Positions 45,685-55,190 of a stretch of DNA of 64,000 nt are shown piece by piece. The notes beneath the pieces are model-generated. The model saw only the letters and a program-made list of their open reading frames with translations, was not told the origin of the DNA and ran no database searches. A program made the position numbers and the translations under genes. Within the stretch, counting starts at the first letter, position 1. Each line of letters begins with the position of its first letter. Origin of the DNA: Skermania piniformis (lineage in GTDB: Bacteria; Actinomycetota; Actinomycetes; Mycobacteriales; Mycobacteriaceae); contig NZ_CP079105.1 in the NCBI RefSeq assembly GCF_019285775.1, positions 496,001 to 560,000 of the forward strand, in the 5' to 3' direction.

Positions 45685-47094
45685 TCAGCGCAGCACGTAG
45701 GGCGCGATGGAGCTGCGGTGTTCGCTGATGTCGAGGTCTTTGCCCAGCGGCGGGAAGGCGCGTTGCGGACAGGCGGCGCGCTCACACACCCGGCAGCCGG
45801 CGCCGATCGGGGTGGCCGCGGCGTCGTCGAGGTCGATGCCGTCGGCGTAGACCACCCGGCCCGAATGCCGGATTTCGCAGCCGAGCCCGATGGCGAACGT
45901 CTTGCCCGGCTCGCCGTAGCGCTTGGCCCGTCGCTCGACCGTGCGGGCGACCCAAAGATATTTGCGCCCGTCGGGCATCTCGGCGATCTGCGTCATGATC
46001 TTGCCGGGATAAGCGAAGGTCTCGTAGACGTTCCAGAGCGGGCAGGTGCCGCCGCTGGCGGAGAAATGGAAGCCGGTTGCCGACTGCCGCTTCGACATGT
46101 TCCCGGCCCGGTCCACCCGGACGAAGGAGAACGACACCCCGCGTAGCGACGGTCGTTGCAGGGTGGACAGGCGATGGCAGATCGTCTCGTAGCTCTGCGA
46201 GTAGTACGCCGACAGCCGCTCGATGTCGTATCGGAAGTCTTCGGCAACCCCGTGGAACTGTGCGTAAGGAAGGACCAGGGCCGCCGCGAAATAGTTCGCC
46301 AGGCCGAGGAGCGCCAATCTGCGGGATGCGTCGGAGGCGAAATTGCCGTCTGCGACCAATGTGCCGATCAGCTCGCCGCACTCCAGGTAGGCGAGTTCGG
46401 CGGCCAATTTGAACACCCGCTGCCCACCGGACAGGTGCGCCGAGATCTCCAACCGCCGGTGCTGCGGGTCGTAGCGGTGCAGGATGTTCTCGCCCAGGTC
46501 GACCCGGTCGGCCACGGTCACGCCGTAGGTCTGGGTCATCCGCCGGGCGATCTCGCCGGCCAGATCGCCGCGGTGCGAACGCAACCGGCGGGCCAGCTGC
46601 TCGGCTGCGGTGTCCAGCTCGTCGATGTAGTTCTGCCGCTGGTAGAAGTAGTCGCGCACCTCTTCGTGCGGCTTGCTGATCGCCGCCGATCCGCTGCCGT
46701 CGGTGAACCGGTCCTCGGTCGCCGCGGCCAGCTGGGCGGTGGTGTTGTGGTAGCGCCGATGCATGCTGACGATTGCCCGCGCGACGCTGGGGTGCGCGGC
46801 GACGATCTCGGCGATCTCGGTGGCGTCCGCTTCGATCCCGAGTTCCGGGTCCAGCGCGACCTCGCGCAGTTCGGCGATCAGCCGGGTGTCGTCGCTGGGG
46901 GAGAAGAAGGTGGCGTCCACGCCGAATGCCTCGCCGATTCGCACCAACACGGGCAGGGTCAGCGGGCGTACGTCATGCTCGATCTGATTCAGGTAGCTCG
47001 GCGAGATATCCAGGCTGTGCGCGAGGGCGACCTGGCTCATCCCGCGCTCGGTACGGAGTTGCCGGAGGCGGGCGCCGGCGAAGGTTTTCGCCAC
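45685..47094 (-). CDS. ramB: Acetate/glyoxylate-metabolism transcriptional regulator RamB
   Basis: The 469-residue regulator has an N-terminal XRE-type HTH (LRQLRTERGMSQVALAHSLD, then SPSYLNQIEHDVRPLT), a large central domain, and a C-terminal ShtR/DUF2083-type region with four Cys in GAGCRVCERAACPQRAF that may bind metal. Orthologues repress isocitrate lyase and acetate genes depending on carbon source. The GTG at 47094 is preferred to the longer frame, because family sequence begins there and TAGGCT lies 7 nt upstream. The aceA target is 2 kb away. Confidence 0.95.
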   Translation of the reverse strand: MAKTFAGARLRQLRTERGMSQVALAHSLDISPSYLNQIEHDVRPLTLPVLVRIGEAFGVDATFFSPSDDTRLIAELREVALDPELGIEADATEIAEIVAAHPSVARAIVSMHRRYHNTTAQLAAATEDRFTDGSGSAAISKPHEEVRDYFYQRQNYIDELDTAAEQLARRLRSHRGDLAGEIARRMTQTYGVTVADRVDLGENILHRYDPQHRRLEISAHLSGGQRVFKLAAELAYLECGELIGTLVADGNFASDASRRLALLGLANYFAAALVLPYAQFHGVAEDFRYDIERLSAYYSQSYETICHRLSTLQRPSLRGVSFSFVRVDRAGNMSKRQSATGFHFSASGGTCPLWNVYETFAYPGKIMTQIAEMPDGRKYLWVARTVERRAKRYGEPGKTFAIGLGCEIRHSGRVVYADGIDLDDAAATPIGAGCRVCERAACPQRAFPPLGKDLDISEHRSSIAPYVLR

Positions 47095-47101
47095 GCCGAC
47101 C

Positions 47102-47107
47102 AGCCTA
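47102..47107 (-). promoter_or_regulatory. Candidate -10 element of a leaderless ramB transcript
   Basis: The minus strand reads TAGGCT 7 nt before the GTG at 47094, with no ribosome binding site. Confidence 0.5.
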
Positions 47108-47192
47108 CGAGCCGACGGCACCCGGGCAAAGGTCGGCCAAAAGTGCTCGTCGTCCACCGGCCGATCCAGCAATGCCGGGCAGCATAGGGGAC

Positions 47193-48704
47193 GTGCTACT
47201 GCATCGGATCGTCGATACCTCCGCCGAGATCGGCGCCACGCGCTCGCGCACGGCGAAGATCGCCGGGATCGCGGCGTTGCTCGCCGAGCTCGGTTCCGGC
47301 GACATCGCACCCGTGGTTGCCTGGCTCGCCGGGGAGCCGCGGCAGGGACGGACCGGGATCGGCTGGCGGACGGTGCAGGCGGCTCAGGCGCCGCCGGCCG
47401 CACAGGCCGAGCTCACGGTCGCGACGGTGGACGCGGCGCTGGGTGAGGTCGCCGCCGCGGCGGGTCCGGGCTCGGCCGGGCACCGCCGCGCCGTGCTGAC
47501 CGCGCTGTTCGCCGCTGCGACCGAACCCGAGCAGCGGTTCTTGACCCGACTGCTCACCGGTGAGCTGCGCCAAGGCGCACTGGAAGGGGTGATGACCGAG
47601 GCGATCGCGGCCGCCGCCGGGTTGCCGGGCGAGCCGGTCCGCCGGGCGCTCATGCTCTCCGGGAGCCTGCCGGAAACCGCCCGGGTCGCGCTCGGCGACG
47701 GTGCCGACGGGCTGGCCCGGATCCGCCTGGCGGTCGGCCGGGGAGTCCGGCCGATGCTCGCCTCGCCCGCCGAAACGCTGACCGACGCCTACGCCGAACT
47801 CGGTCCGGGCGTCAGTGTCGAGTACAAGCTGGACGGCGCGCGCATCCAGGTGCACCGCGACGGTGCTGCGGTGCGGGTGTTCACCCGAACCCTGCGCGAC
47901 ATCACCGAGTCCGTCCCGGAACTGGTCGAGCTCGCCCGCACGTTGCCGTGCCGCAGCGTGGTGCTGGACGGCGAGACGCTGGCGCTGACCGATTCCGGTC
48001 GGCCCCGGCCGTTCCAGGAGACGATGAGTCGCTTCGGCGCCGAGCGGGCGCGGGAGCTGGTCTTGCACCCGTACTTCTTCGACTGCCTACACCTGGACGG
48101 AGCGGACCTGCTGGACGAACCACTGGCCGAACGGCTGGCCGCGCTCGACCGCGTCGCCGCAGCGCATCGCATCCCGTCGGTGCAGCACCCGTCGCCCGAG
48201 GTGGCGGAGCAGCAGTTTGCTGCGGCGTTGGCCGCCGGGCACGAGGGCGTCATGCTGAAGTCGCTCGACGCCCCGTATGCGGCCGGTCGGCGGGGCCGGG
48301 CCTGGCAGAAGGTGAAGCCGGCGCACACCTTGGATCTGGTGGTGCTGGGTGCCGAATGGGGATACGGCCGACGCACCGGCTGGTTGTCCAACCTGCACCT
48401 CGGCGCGCGGGACCCGGACGGGGGCGCTCCGGTGATGGTCGGCAAGACGTTCAAGGGGTTGACCGATGCGCTGCTCCGGTGGCAGACCGCGGAGTTTCCG
48501 CGCTACGAACGGGCCCGTGATCAGCATGCGGTCTATCTCCGCCCGGAGCTGGTGGTGGAGATCGAGTTGGACGGGGCGCAGGTCAGCACCCGCTATCCGG
48601 GCGGGGTCGCCTTGCGCTTTGCCCGGGTGTTGCGGTACCGCCCGGACAAGACCTACGCCGACGTCGATACGATCGACGCGGTGCGGGCGTTGCGGCCGGG
48701 CTGA
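47193..48704 (+). CDS. ligB: ATP-dependent DNA ligase LigB
   Basis: The 503-residue ligase has an N-terminal DNA-binding domain (1-200), an adenylation domain with the nucleotidyl-accepting Lys in VEYKLDGARIQVH (about residue 213), motifs VVLDGETLAL, EGVMLKSLDAPY and WQKVKP, and a C-terminal OB fold. Size and motif spacing match mycobacterial LigB (Rv3062). It would seal nicks as a back-up to the NAD+-dependent LigA. The GTG at 47193 gives the family N-terminus LLHRIVDTSAE; longer starts are not supported. Confidence 0.94.
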   Translation: MLLHRIVDTSAEIGATRSRTAKIAGIAALLAELGSGDIAPVVAWLAGEPRQGRTGIGWRTVQAAQAPPAAQAELTVATVDAALGEVAAAAGPGSAGHRRAVLTALFAAATEPEQRFLTRLLTGELRQGALEGVMTEAIAAAAGLPGEPVRRALMLSGSLPETARVALGDGADGLARIRLAVGRGVRPMLASPAETLTDAYAELGPGVSVEYKLDGARIQVHRDGAAVRVFTRTLRDITESVPELVELARTLPCRSVVLDGETLALTDSGRPRPFQETMSRFGAERARELVLHPYFFDCLHLDGADLLDEPLAERLAALDRVAAAHRIPSVQHPSPEVAEQQFAAALAAGHEGVMLKSLDAPYAAGRRGRAWQKVKPAHTLDLVVLGAEWGYGRRTGWLSNLHLGARDPDGGAPVMVGKTFKGLTDALLRWQTAEFPRYERARDQHAVYLRPELVVEIELDGAQVSTRYPGGVALRFARVLRYRPDKTYADVDTIDAVRALRPG

Positions 48705-49072
48705 CCGGGTGGGGCCGCGACACACGTGAAGACGCACGTGAATGTCGTCACAATCGGTGATCCGGCCGGGTCGGACCGGGTGCGGGTCGGTCCGGCCGCT
48801 CGCGCCGGGGTGGGGCGGGGCGAACCTGCTGGTACCGCACAGGACTGCCGCTTGCGGCCGCTGTCGTCGTGTCCCGCAACTTCGCAAGATTCGCAATAGC
48901 TGGCGAAAAGCTAGCGGATATTTACAGTCGTAACAGGTAGACGGCACTTTTCGGCTGTGCCACTCTTAAACAGTACGAGCGTTATGCCTCGCAATTCTGT
49001 GAAGGCAGATGGCTGGAAAGCCGCCCGCCGCCGAGACCGACGGCGGGACCACCGACGAGAAGATGGAGAGCG
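48705..49072 (+). promoter_or_regulatory. aceA upstream regulatory region with RamB-like boxes
   Basis: This 368-base gap holds no convincing gene. AACTTCGCAA at 48878-48887 resembles the RamB box (AACTTTGCAAA-type), and ATTCGCAA follows at 48889-48896 as a second half. The stretch downstream (48897-48980) is AT-richer and is the likely aceA promoter. Control by the RamB encoded next door is expected from the family. Confidence 0.55.
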
Positions 49073-50359
49073 ATGTCGACCATCGGCACACCCCGGACCG
49101 CCGCAGAGATCCAGCAGGATTGGGACACCAACCCCCGGTGGAAGGGTGTCACCCGGAACTACTCGGCGGATCAGGTCGCGAAGCTGCAGGGCACCGTCGT
49201 GGAAGACGCCACGCTGGCCCGCCGCGGTGCGGAGATCCTGTGGAACGAGGTCAACGGGCCCGATTACATCAATGCGCTCGGCGCGCTGACCGGCAACATG
49301 GCCGTGCAGCAGGTGCGTGCCGGGCTGAAGGCGATCTACCTGTCCGGCTGGCAGGTTGCCGGTGACGCCAACCTGGCCGGGCACACCTACCCCGACCAGA
49401 GCCTCTACCCGGCCAACTCGGTGCCCGCGGTGGTCCGTCGGATCAACAACGCGCTGTTGCGCGCCGACGAGATCGCGGCCGTCGAGGGCGACACCTCGGT
49501 GGGCAACTGGCTGGTGCCGATCGTCGCGGACGGCGAGGCCGGCTTCGGCGGCGCGCTGAACGTGTACGAGCTGCAGAAGGCGATGATCAACGCCGGCGCC
49601 GCGGGCACCCACTGGGAGGACCAGCTGGCGTCGGAGAAGAAGTGCGGCCACCTCGGTGGCAAGGTGCTGATCCCGACCAGCCAGCACATCCGCACTCTGA
49701 CCTCGGCCCGATTGGCGGCCGATGTGGCGAACACCCCGACCGTGGTGATCGCCCGGACCGACGCCGAGGCCGCCACCCTGATCACCTCGGACGTGGACGA
49801 GCGCGACCAGCCGTTCATCACCGGCGACCGCACCGCGGAGGGCTTCTACCAGCTCCGCAACGGCATCGATCCGTGTATCGCCCGGGCCAAGGCCTACGCC
49901 CCGTTCGCCGATCTGATCTGGATGGAGACCGGCACGCCGGATCTGGAGCTGGCGAAGAAGTTCTCCGAGGCGGTGCGCAGCGAGTTCCCGGACCAGCTGC
50001 TTGCCTACAACTGCTCGCCGTCGTTCAACTGGAAGGCGCACCTGGACGACGCCACCATCGCCAAGTTCCAGCGCGAGCTGGGCGCGATGGGCTTCAAGTT
50101 CCAGTTCATCACCCTGGCCGGCTTCCACGCGCTGAACTACAGCATGTTCGACTTGGCCTACGGCTACGCCCGCGAGGGCATGACCGCCTACGTCGACCTG
50201 CAGGAGCGCGAGTTCGCGGCCGAGGAGCGGGGCTACACGGCCACCAAGCACCAGCGCGAGGTCGGCGCCGGTTACTTCGACCGGATCGCCACCACGATCG
50301 ATCCGGACACCTCCACGGCGGCCCTGAAGGGTTCGACCGAGGAGGGGCAGTTCCACTGA
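49073..50359 (+). CDS. aceA: Isocitrate lyase
   Basis: The enzyme cleaves isocitrate to succinate and glyoxylate, the first step of the glyoxylate shunt needed for growth on acetate and fatty acids. The 428-residue protein has the catalytic [18 protein letters not shown], the metal-binding VARTDAEA-type block ([13 protein letters not shown]), [17 protein letters not shown] and the terminal EEGQFH lid. GAGATGGAGAG precedes the ATG. The short class-1 form matches M. tuberculosis Icl1. fadB2 follows. Confidence 0.97.
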   Translation: MSTIGTPRTAAEIQQDWDTNPRWKGVTRNYSADQVAKLQGTVVEDATLARRGAEILWNEVNGPDYINALGALTGNMAVQQVRAGLKAIYLSGWQVAGDANLAGHTYPDQSLYPANSVPAVVRRINNALLRADEIAAVEGDTSVGNWLVPIVADGEAGFGGALNVYELQKAMINAGAAGTHWEDQLASEKKCGHLGGKVLIPTSQHIRTLTSARLAADVANTPTVVIARTDAEAATLITSDVDERDQPFITGDRTAEGFYQLRNGIDPCIARAKAYAPFADLIWMETGTPDLELAKKFSEAVRSEFPDQLLAYNCSPSFNWKAHLDDATIAKFQRELGAMGFKFQFITLAGFHALNYSMFDLAYGYAREGMTAYVDLQEREFAAEERGYTATKHQREVGAGYFDRIATTIDPDTSTAALKGSTEEGQFH

Positions 50360-50400
50360 TCGATCGCGTCACCGTTCGACGCGATATCAGGTGATGTCGT

Positions 50401-50446
50401 GCACGTGCCCTCCCCGCCGGGTGAATCCGGTGGGGAGGGCACGTGC
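50401..50446 (+). terminator. Long hairpin after aceA
   Basis: GCACGTGCCCTCCCC (50401-50415) pairs perfectly with the matching arm at 50432-50446, and an inner GCCGG/CCGGT extends the stem to 20 bp around the loop GTGAAT. No T tract follows. It probably ends the aceA transcript or stabilises its 3' end. Confidence 0.8.
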
Positions 50447-50503
50447 CGATAGAGTCGATGATCGGCCTCAGTCCTCATTCGATTGCGTACCACAGGAGCT
50501 GCC

Positions 50504-51379
50504 GTGACCAGCGAGAAGATTCAGCGCGTCGGAGTTATCGGTGCCGGACAGATGGGCGGCGGCATCGCCGAGGTGTGTGCTCGTGCCCAGGTCGACGTGC
50601 TGGTCTACGAGCCCACCCGGGAACTGACCGCCGCCGGGCGGGCCCGCATCATGCGCTCGCTGGACCGCGGCGTGAGCAGCGGCAAGCTCACCGAGCGGGA
50701 ACGGGAGCAAGCGGCCGCGCGGCTGCGGCTCACCTCCGACCTCGCGGACTTCGCGGACCGGCAATTGGTGGTCGAGGCGGTGCTGGAAGACGAGCAGGTG
50801 AAGACCGCGATCTTCGCCGAGCTCGACAAGGTCGTCACCGACGAGAACGCCGTCCTTGCGTCGAACACCTCATCCATTCCGATCATGAAAATTGCGGTCG
50901 CCACCAAGACGCCGGAGCGGGTGGTCGGGCTGCACTTCTTCAATCCGGTGCCGGTGCTGCCGCTGGTCGAGCTGATCACCACGCTGAAGACCAGCCCCGA
51001 GGTGACCCAGCGGGCCGAGCAGTTCGCCGCGGACGTGCTCGGTAAGCAGGTGGTGCGTGCCGCCGATCGGTCCGGGTTCGTGGTGAACGCGTTGCTGGTG
51101 CCGTACCTGCTGGCCGCGATCCGGATGGTCGAGTCGGGCTTCGCGACCAAGGAGGACGTGGACAAGGCCACCGTGCTGGGCCTGGCGCATCCGATGGGTC
51201 CGTTGGCGCTGTCGGATCTGGTCGGGCTGGATACGGTCAAGTCGATCGCCGACTCGATGTACGCCGAGTTCAAGGAGCCGCTCTATTCGCCACCGCCGCT
51301 GCTGATGCGGATGGTCGAGGCGGGCCTGCTCGGCAAGAAGACCGGCGCCGGTTTCTACCAGTACGGCGACAAGAAGTAA
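50504..51379 (+). CDS. fadB2: 3-hydroxybutyryl-CoA dehydrogenase
   Basis: This NAD(P)-dependent enzyme interconverts 3-hydroxyacyl-CoA and acetoacetyl-CoA-type substrates. The 291-residue protein has the Rossmann GVIGAGQMGGGIAEVCA, the catalytic His in VGLHFFNPVPVLPLVE, and Asn in GFVVNALLVPYL. The start is a GTG at 50504 with CAGGAG upstream. Its place after aceA matches Rv0468 fadB2 and ties it to fatty-acid and acetate metabolism. The MetE homologue begins 9 nt later and may be cotranscribed. Confidence 0.94.
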   Translation: MTSEKIQRVGVIGAGQMGGGIAEVCARAQVDVLVYEPTRELTAAGRARIMRSLDRGVSSGKLTEREREQAAARLRLTSDLADFADRQLVVEAVLEDEQVKTAIFAELDKVVTDENAVLASNTSSIPIMKIAVATKTPERVVGLHFFNPVPVLPLVELITTLKTSPEVTQRAEQFAADVLGKQVVRAADRSGFVVNALLVPYLLAAIRMVESGFATKEDVDKATVLGLAHPMGPLALSDLVGLDTVKSIADSMYAEFKEPLYSPPPLLMRMVEAGLLGKKTGAGFYQYGDKK

Positions 51380-51388
51380 GCCGATCCG

Positions 51389-53695
51389 ATGGCGGGCGTC
51401 GCGGCAGGATTCGGGTCGAGCATCCTCGGCTACCCGCGGATCGGTGTGCATCGCGAGCTGACCCGGGCGCTCCAGGCGTACTGGCACGGCCCGGCCAAGC
51501 CGGACCTGTACGCGGTTCGGCAGGAGATCCAGGAACGGCAGTACGGCGAACTGGCCGCCACCGGCCTGACCCAGGTACCGGGCAATACGTTCTCGTTCTA
51601 CGACCACGTGTTGGACAATGCGCTGCTGTTCGGCGCCACCCCGGCCCGTTTCCGGCGGTACGCCGAGGGACTCGACCCGCTCGACTGCTATTTCCTGATG
51701 GCCCGGGGGCGGCCCGACGTCCCGCCGCTGGAACTGGTCCGGTTCTTCGGCACCAACTACCACTATCGGCAGCCGGAGATCGACGAGAACACCGAGTTCT
51801 CGTTGCATCCGGAGGCGCTGCTGGCGGAGTTCGATCGTGCGTGGGCCCGGGGCATCGAGCTGCGGCCGGTGGTGCTCGGGCCGCTCTCGTTGTTGCTGTT
51901 GTCGAAGGTGGGTGAGCAGCCGGGCGCGCACGAGTCGGGCGCCGACCAGCGGATCCGGCTCGATCTGCTCGACCGCCTGCTGCCGCGCTACGAAGAGCTG
52001 TTCGACGTCCTGGCGCAACGGGGCGCCACCTGCGTTCAGCTGGACGAGCCGTCGTTCACCGGCGACCGGACCGACGCCGAGCTGGCCGCGTTCGAGCAGA
52101 CCTACCGCCGGCTGTCCACCGCGCCGCTGCGGCCCCGGTTGTTGGTCACCGGCCAGTACGGTGATCTCGGGCCGGCGTTGCCGATTCTGGCCGCCACCAA
52201 GGTGGAGGCGATCGGCCTGGATCTGGCCGGTCACCGGGTGCGTCCGGAGGACCTGGCCGCCATCCCGGGGATGCGACGCAAACGGCTGTATGCCGGGGTG
52301 ATCAACGGACGGAACGTCTGGCGCGCCGACCGGTTCGTCACACTGAACTACCTGAACGAGCTGACCCAGGTCTGTCCCGATCTGGTCGTATCCACCGGTA
52401 CCACGTTGTTGCACGTGCCTTACGACCTGCTGGTGGAATACGACCTGCCGGGCCATGTCGCGGATCGGTTGGCGTTTGCCAAACAGAAGGTCGGCGAGGT
52501 GGTTTCGCTGGCGCGGGCGCTCACCGACGGCCCGGGCGAAGGTTGGCGCAAACGCCCGACCGAGGTGCACTTCAAGCAGAAGCACGCGGTGCGACAGCGG
52601 GTGTACGCGGTGACGCCGGAGATGCGCGAGCGGGAGCCGTGGGAGGTTCGCCGGGCGGCGCAGCAGGCGCGACTGAACCTGCCGCCGGTGCCGACCACCA
52701 CGCTCGGCTCGTTCCCGCAGTCAGCGGCGCTGAAGCGGGCCCGCCACGAGCTCGGCCAGGGACGGCTGGCCTGGACCGACTACCAGCAGCGGGTGCGGGC
52801 GGAGATCGAGGCGACGATCCGGCTGCAGGAAGACATCGGCCTGGACGTCCTGGTGCACGGCGAGCACGAGCGCAACGACATGATCCAGTACTTCGGCGAG
52901 CTGCTGGACGGGTTCGCCATCACCCACTTCGGCTGGGTCCAGGTGTACGGCTCGCGCTGTGTCCGACCGCCGATCGTCTACGCCGACGTGTCCCGGCCCG
53001 CGCCGATGACGGTCGAGTGGATCACCTACGCGCAGTCGCTCACCGACAAGCCGGTGAAAGCCGTCGTGACCGGTCCGGTGACCATGTTGGCCCGCTCGTT
53101 CGTGCGACAGGACCAACCACTGCACGAGACCGCCGACCAGGTGGCGTTGGCGATCCGGGACGAGCTGGCCGACCTGGAGCAGGCCGGGATCGCCATCATC
53201 CAGGTCGACGAGCCGGCGATCCGGGAGCTGTTGCCGCGGCGCGAGGCGGGTCGTGACGAGTACCTGCGGTGGTCGGTCGCGGCGTTCAAGCTGGCTACGT
53301 CCGGGGTGGCGGCGCAGACCCAGATCCATACCCACATCGGCTACTCGGGTCTGCCCGTCGTGGTGGATGCCATCGAGCAGCTGGACGCCGACGTCACCGC
53401 ACTCGTGGCCACCCGGTCGATCGCATGGGTGCTCGGCGCATTGCAGGGCGATGTATCGCACGGCGAGGGGCTCACCCGCGGTGTCGGGCCCGGGGTCTAC
53501 GAGAGCCGATCGACGCGGATCCCGGATATCGACGAGTTGGCCGAGCTGCTCTCGACGGCGGCCGAAGCGATTGAGCTGGAACGGCTCTGGGCCAACCCGG
53601 ACGGGGGACTGAAGGCGCGGCAGCGCTGGCAGCTCGACCCGTCGTTGCGCAACCTGGTCGCGGCCGCGCGTCGGTTGCGGCGGCGGGCGATGTAA
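51389..53695 (+). CDS. MetE-like cobalamin-independent methionine synthase homologue lacking the zinc site
   Basis: The 768-residue protein spans both MetE barrels: N-terminal GYPRIGVHRELTRALQAYW and C-terminal TTTLGSFPQSAALKRAR, HGEHERNDMIQYFGELLDG and QVDEPAIRELLP. The metal site is degraded. In the usual IHTHMCYS the ligand Cys is Gly (IHTHIGYS, about residue 645); the ligand Glu before TSRS is Val (ALVATRS); and NPDCGLK reads NPDGGLK. The proton-donor His of VYDIHSPR is Arg (VYESRSTR). Only the first zinc His remains. Homocysteine activation seems impossible by the known mechanism, so a different role, or loss of function under retained selection, is likely. Confidence 0.88.
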   Translation: MAGVAAGFGSSILGYPRIGVHRELTRALQAYWHGPAKPDLYAVRQEIQERQYGELAATGLTQVPGNTFSFYDHVLDNALLFGATPARFRRYAEGLDPLDCYFLMARGRPDVPPLELVRFFGTNYHYRQPEIDENTEFSLHPEALLAEFDRAWARGIELRPVVLGPLSLLLLSKVGEQPGAHESGADQRIRLDLLDRLLPRYEELFDVLAQRGATCVQLDEPSFTGDRTDAELAAFEQTYRRLSTAPLRPRLLVTGQYGDLGPALPILAATKVEAIGLDLAGHRVRPEDLAAIPGMRRKRLYAGVINGRNVWRADRFVTLNYLNELTQVCPDLVVSTGTTLLHVPYDLLVEYDLPGHVADRLAFAKQKVGEVVSLARALTDGPGEGWRKRPTEVHFKQKHAVRQRVYAVTPEMREREPWEVRRAAQQARLNLPPVPTTTLGSFPQSAALKRARHELGQGRLAWTDYQQRVRAEIEATIRLQEDIGLDVLVHGEHERNDMIQYFGELLDGFAITHFGWVQVYGSRCVRPPIVYADVSRPAPMTVEWITYAQSLTDKPVKAVVTGPVTMLARSFVRQDQPLHETADQVALAIRDELADLEQAGIAIIQVDEPAIRELLPRREAGRDEYLRWSVAAFKLATSGVAAQTQIHTHIGYSGLPVVVDAIEQLDADVTALVATRSIAWVLGALQGDVSHGEGLTRGVGPGVYESRSTRIPDIDELAELLSTAAEAIELERLWANPDGGLKARQRWQLDPSLRNLVAAARRLRRRAM

Positions 53696-53703
53696 CGAGT
53701 TCC

Positions 53704-54363
53704 ATGCACGCGGTTCAGGCCACGGCGTTCGGCGAGCCGTCGGTCCTCACGGTCGTCGAGCTACCCGATCCGGTCCCCGGGCCCGGCCAGGTTGCGATCG
53801 ACGTCACGCACGCAGCGGTCGGGCTGATCGATCTGTACTTCCGACAGGGCGTCTATCGCGACGTTCCCGGGATGGCCCAGCCGCCGTTCGTGCCGGGGTT
53901 GGAGGTGGCCGGCACGGTCCACCGCGGTGGTCCATCTGCAGGCGGACGAACGCGTGCTGGTGCACGGCGCGCTCGGCGGTTTCGCCGCCGCAGTCCCGGG
54001 CATCGCGAAGCAGCTCGGCGCGGGTCCGGTGGTGGGCACCGTCCGGCCCGGCAAGCTCGACGCGGCGCAGCGGACGCGGCTGCCGTACGACCGGATCGTC
54101 GACTCCACTCGGCTGACCACCGAGCTGGCCGAGGAGAAGTTCGACGTGGTGGGTGATCGATCCGGTCGGGGGCGAGCTGCGCACGCAGAGCTTGGGGCTG
54201 ATGGCGCCGGGCGGCCGGCTGCTCGCCGCGGGCAACGCGAGCCGCGGTTGCTGCCGGGTTGGGCGAGATCGTCGTCGACGTCATGCCGTTCGCGGATGCT
54301 GCCGCTGCGCACGAGCGGATGGAGGGGCGAGCGCTCGACGGTCGGATCGTGCTCACGCCCTGA
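53704..54363 (+). pseudogene. Broken NADPH:quinone oxidoreductase (MDR family) gene
   Basis: Pieces of a zinc-free medium-chain dehydrogenase occur in order but in changing frames. MHAVQATAFGEPSVLTVVEL to PGLEVAGTV reads from 53704. Then VHLQADERVLVHGALGGF to EEKFDVV continues in the second frame after an apparent internal deletion. VIDPVGGELRTQSLGLMAPG to GNAS follows in the third frame. GEIVVDVMPFADAAAAHERM ends at the stop 54361-54363. About 660 nt remain of the ~960 expected. At least three lesions make function unlikely. Confidence 0.85.
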
Positions 54364-54374
54364 CCCGGACGGGT

Positions 54375-54929
54375 TCAGCAGTCGCGCAGCAGATCGGCGA
54401 GCAGGATGCGAGCCGAGAACGGCCGGTCGGCGTCGTAGCTGTGGCTGCCGGCGACGTGGGCACGTTCTCGGTAGTCGGAGCCGGCCAGCTCGAACACGAC
54501 GAGTCGCGGCTCGTCCGGATCGATCACCCAGTAGTTCGCCACCCCCATCCGCGCGTAGGCGGCGCGTTTGGTGTTCAGGTCGATCAATCGGGTGCTCGGC
54601 GAGAGCACCTCGACCGCGAGGAGCGGCGGCGCCGGCAGGTCGGTGGAGGTCAGGTCCGCGGCCCGGGCGACGAGCAGGTCCGGTTGCAGCTCTACGTCGT
54701 CCCCGACCCGTACGGCGAACGGTGCACCGACCACTTCGTACACCGCCGGGCAGACGGCATCCAGGACGCCGTACAACCGGTATACGACCCGTTGGTGGCG
54801 ACGGCCCGGTGCTGGGCTCACGATGAGCACCCCGTCGACAAGTTCGTAACGTCGCCCGTCACCGGGCATCCCCCCCAGGTCCGCCGTGGTCAGGGGCCCG
54901 GGGCCGATCTTTGGTGCCATGCCTGCCAT
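54375..54929 (-). CDS. Uma2-family (DUF820) putative restriction-like endonuclease
   Basis: The 184-residue protein has the DUF820/Uma2 PD-(D/E)xK fold: RRYELVDGVLIVSPAPGRRH, the core DVELQPDLLVA with the metal Asp, LLAVEVLSPSTRLIDLNTKR with Glu and Lys, and GVANYWVIDPDEPRLVVFE. GAGGG lies just upstream of the ATG at 54929. Family members are common in actinobacteria, often in variable regions, and few have known targets. The longer frame upstream to 55490 is a shadow of the 13E12 remnant. Confidence 0.88.
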   Translation of the reverse strand: MAGMAPKIGPGPLTTADLGGMPGDGRRYELVDGVLIVSPAPGRRHQRVVYRLYGVLDAVCPAVYEVVGAPFAVRVGDDVELQPDLLVARAADLTSTDLPAPPLLAVEVLSPSTRLIDLNTKRAAYARMGVANYWVIDPDEPRLVVFELAGSDYRERAHVAGSHSYDADRPFSARILLADLLRDC

Positions 54930-55190
54930 GGTGCCCTCTTTCCCGGCCACCACTACATGATCCGAGACCGACCGGAACGTCCCGCTGCGTCGCGGCATAG
55001 TTGCCTGGCCTGGGTGTTCGCCCACCGTGAGTTGTGTGCCTATCTGAAACGGTGTTCGCGAAGTACGCGGCCCCGGGGATGTGTAACCCCGACGACGACG
55101 CTCCCGCTGTCGATACTCCGTCCCGGACGGTGCCGTGCCCGAGGATCGAGCCCGGCGGGATTCTCGGTTGCCGACCCAGCGCAATCGACT

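Noticed and set aside
46773..47192. Upstream extension of the DNA ligase frame
   Set aside because: It lies opposite ramB; the LigB N-terminus begins at GTG 47193.
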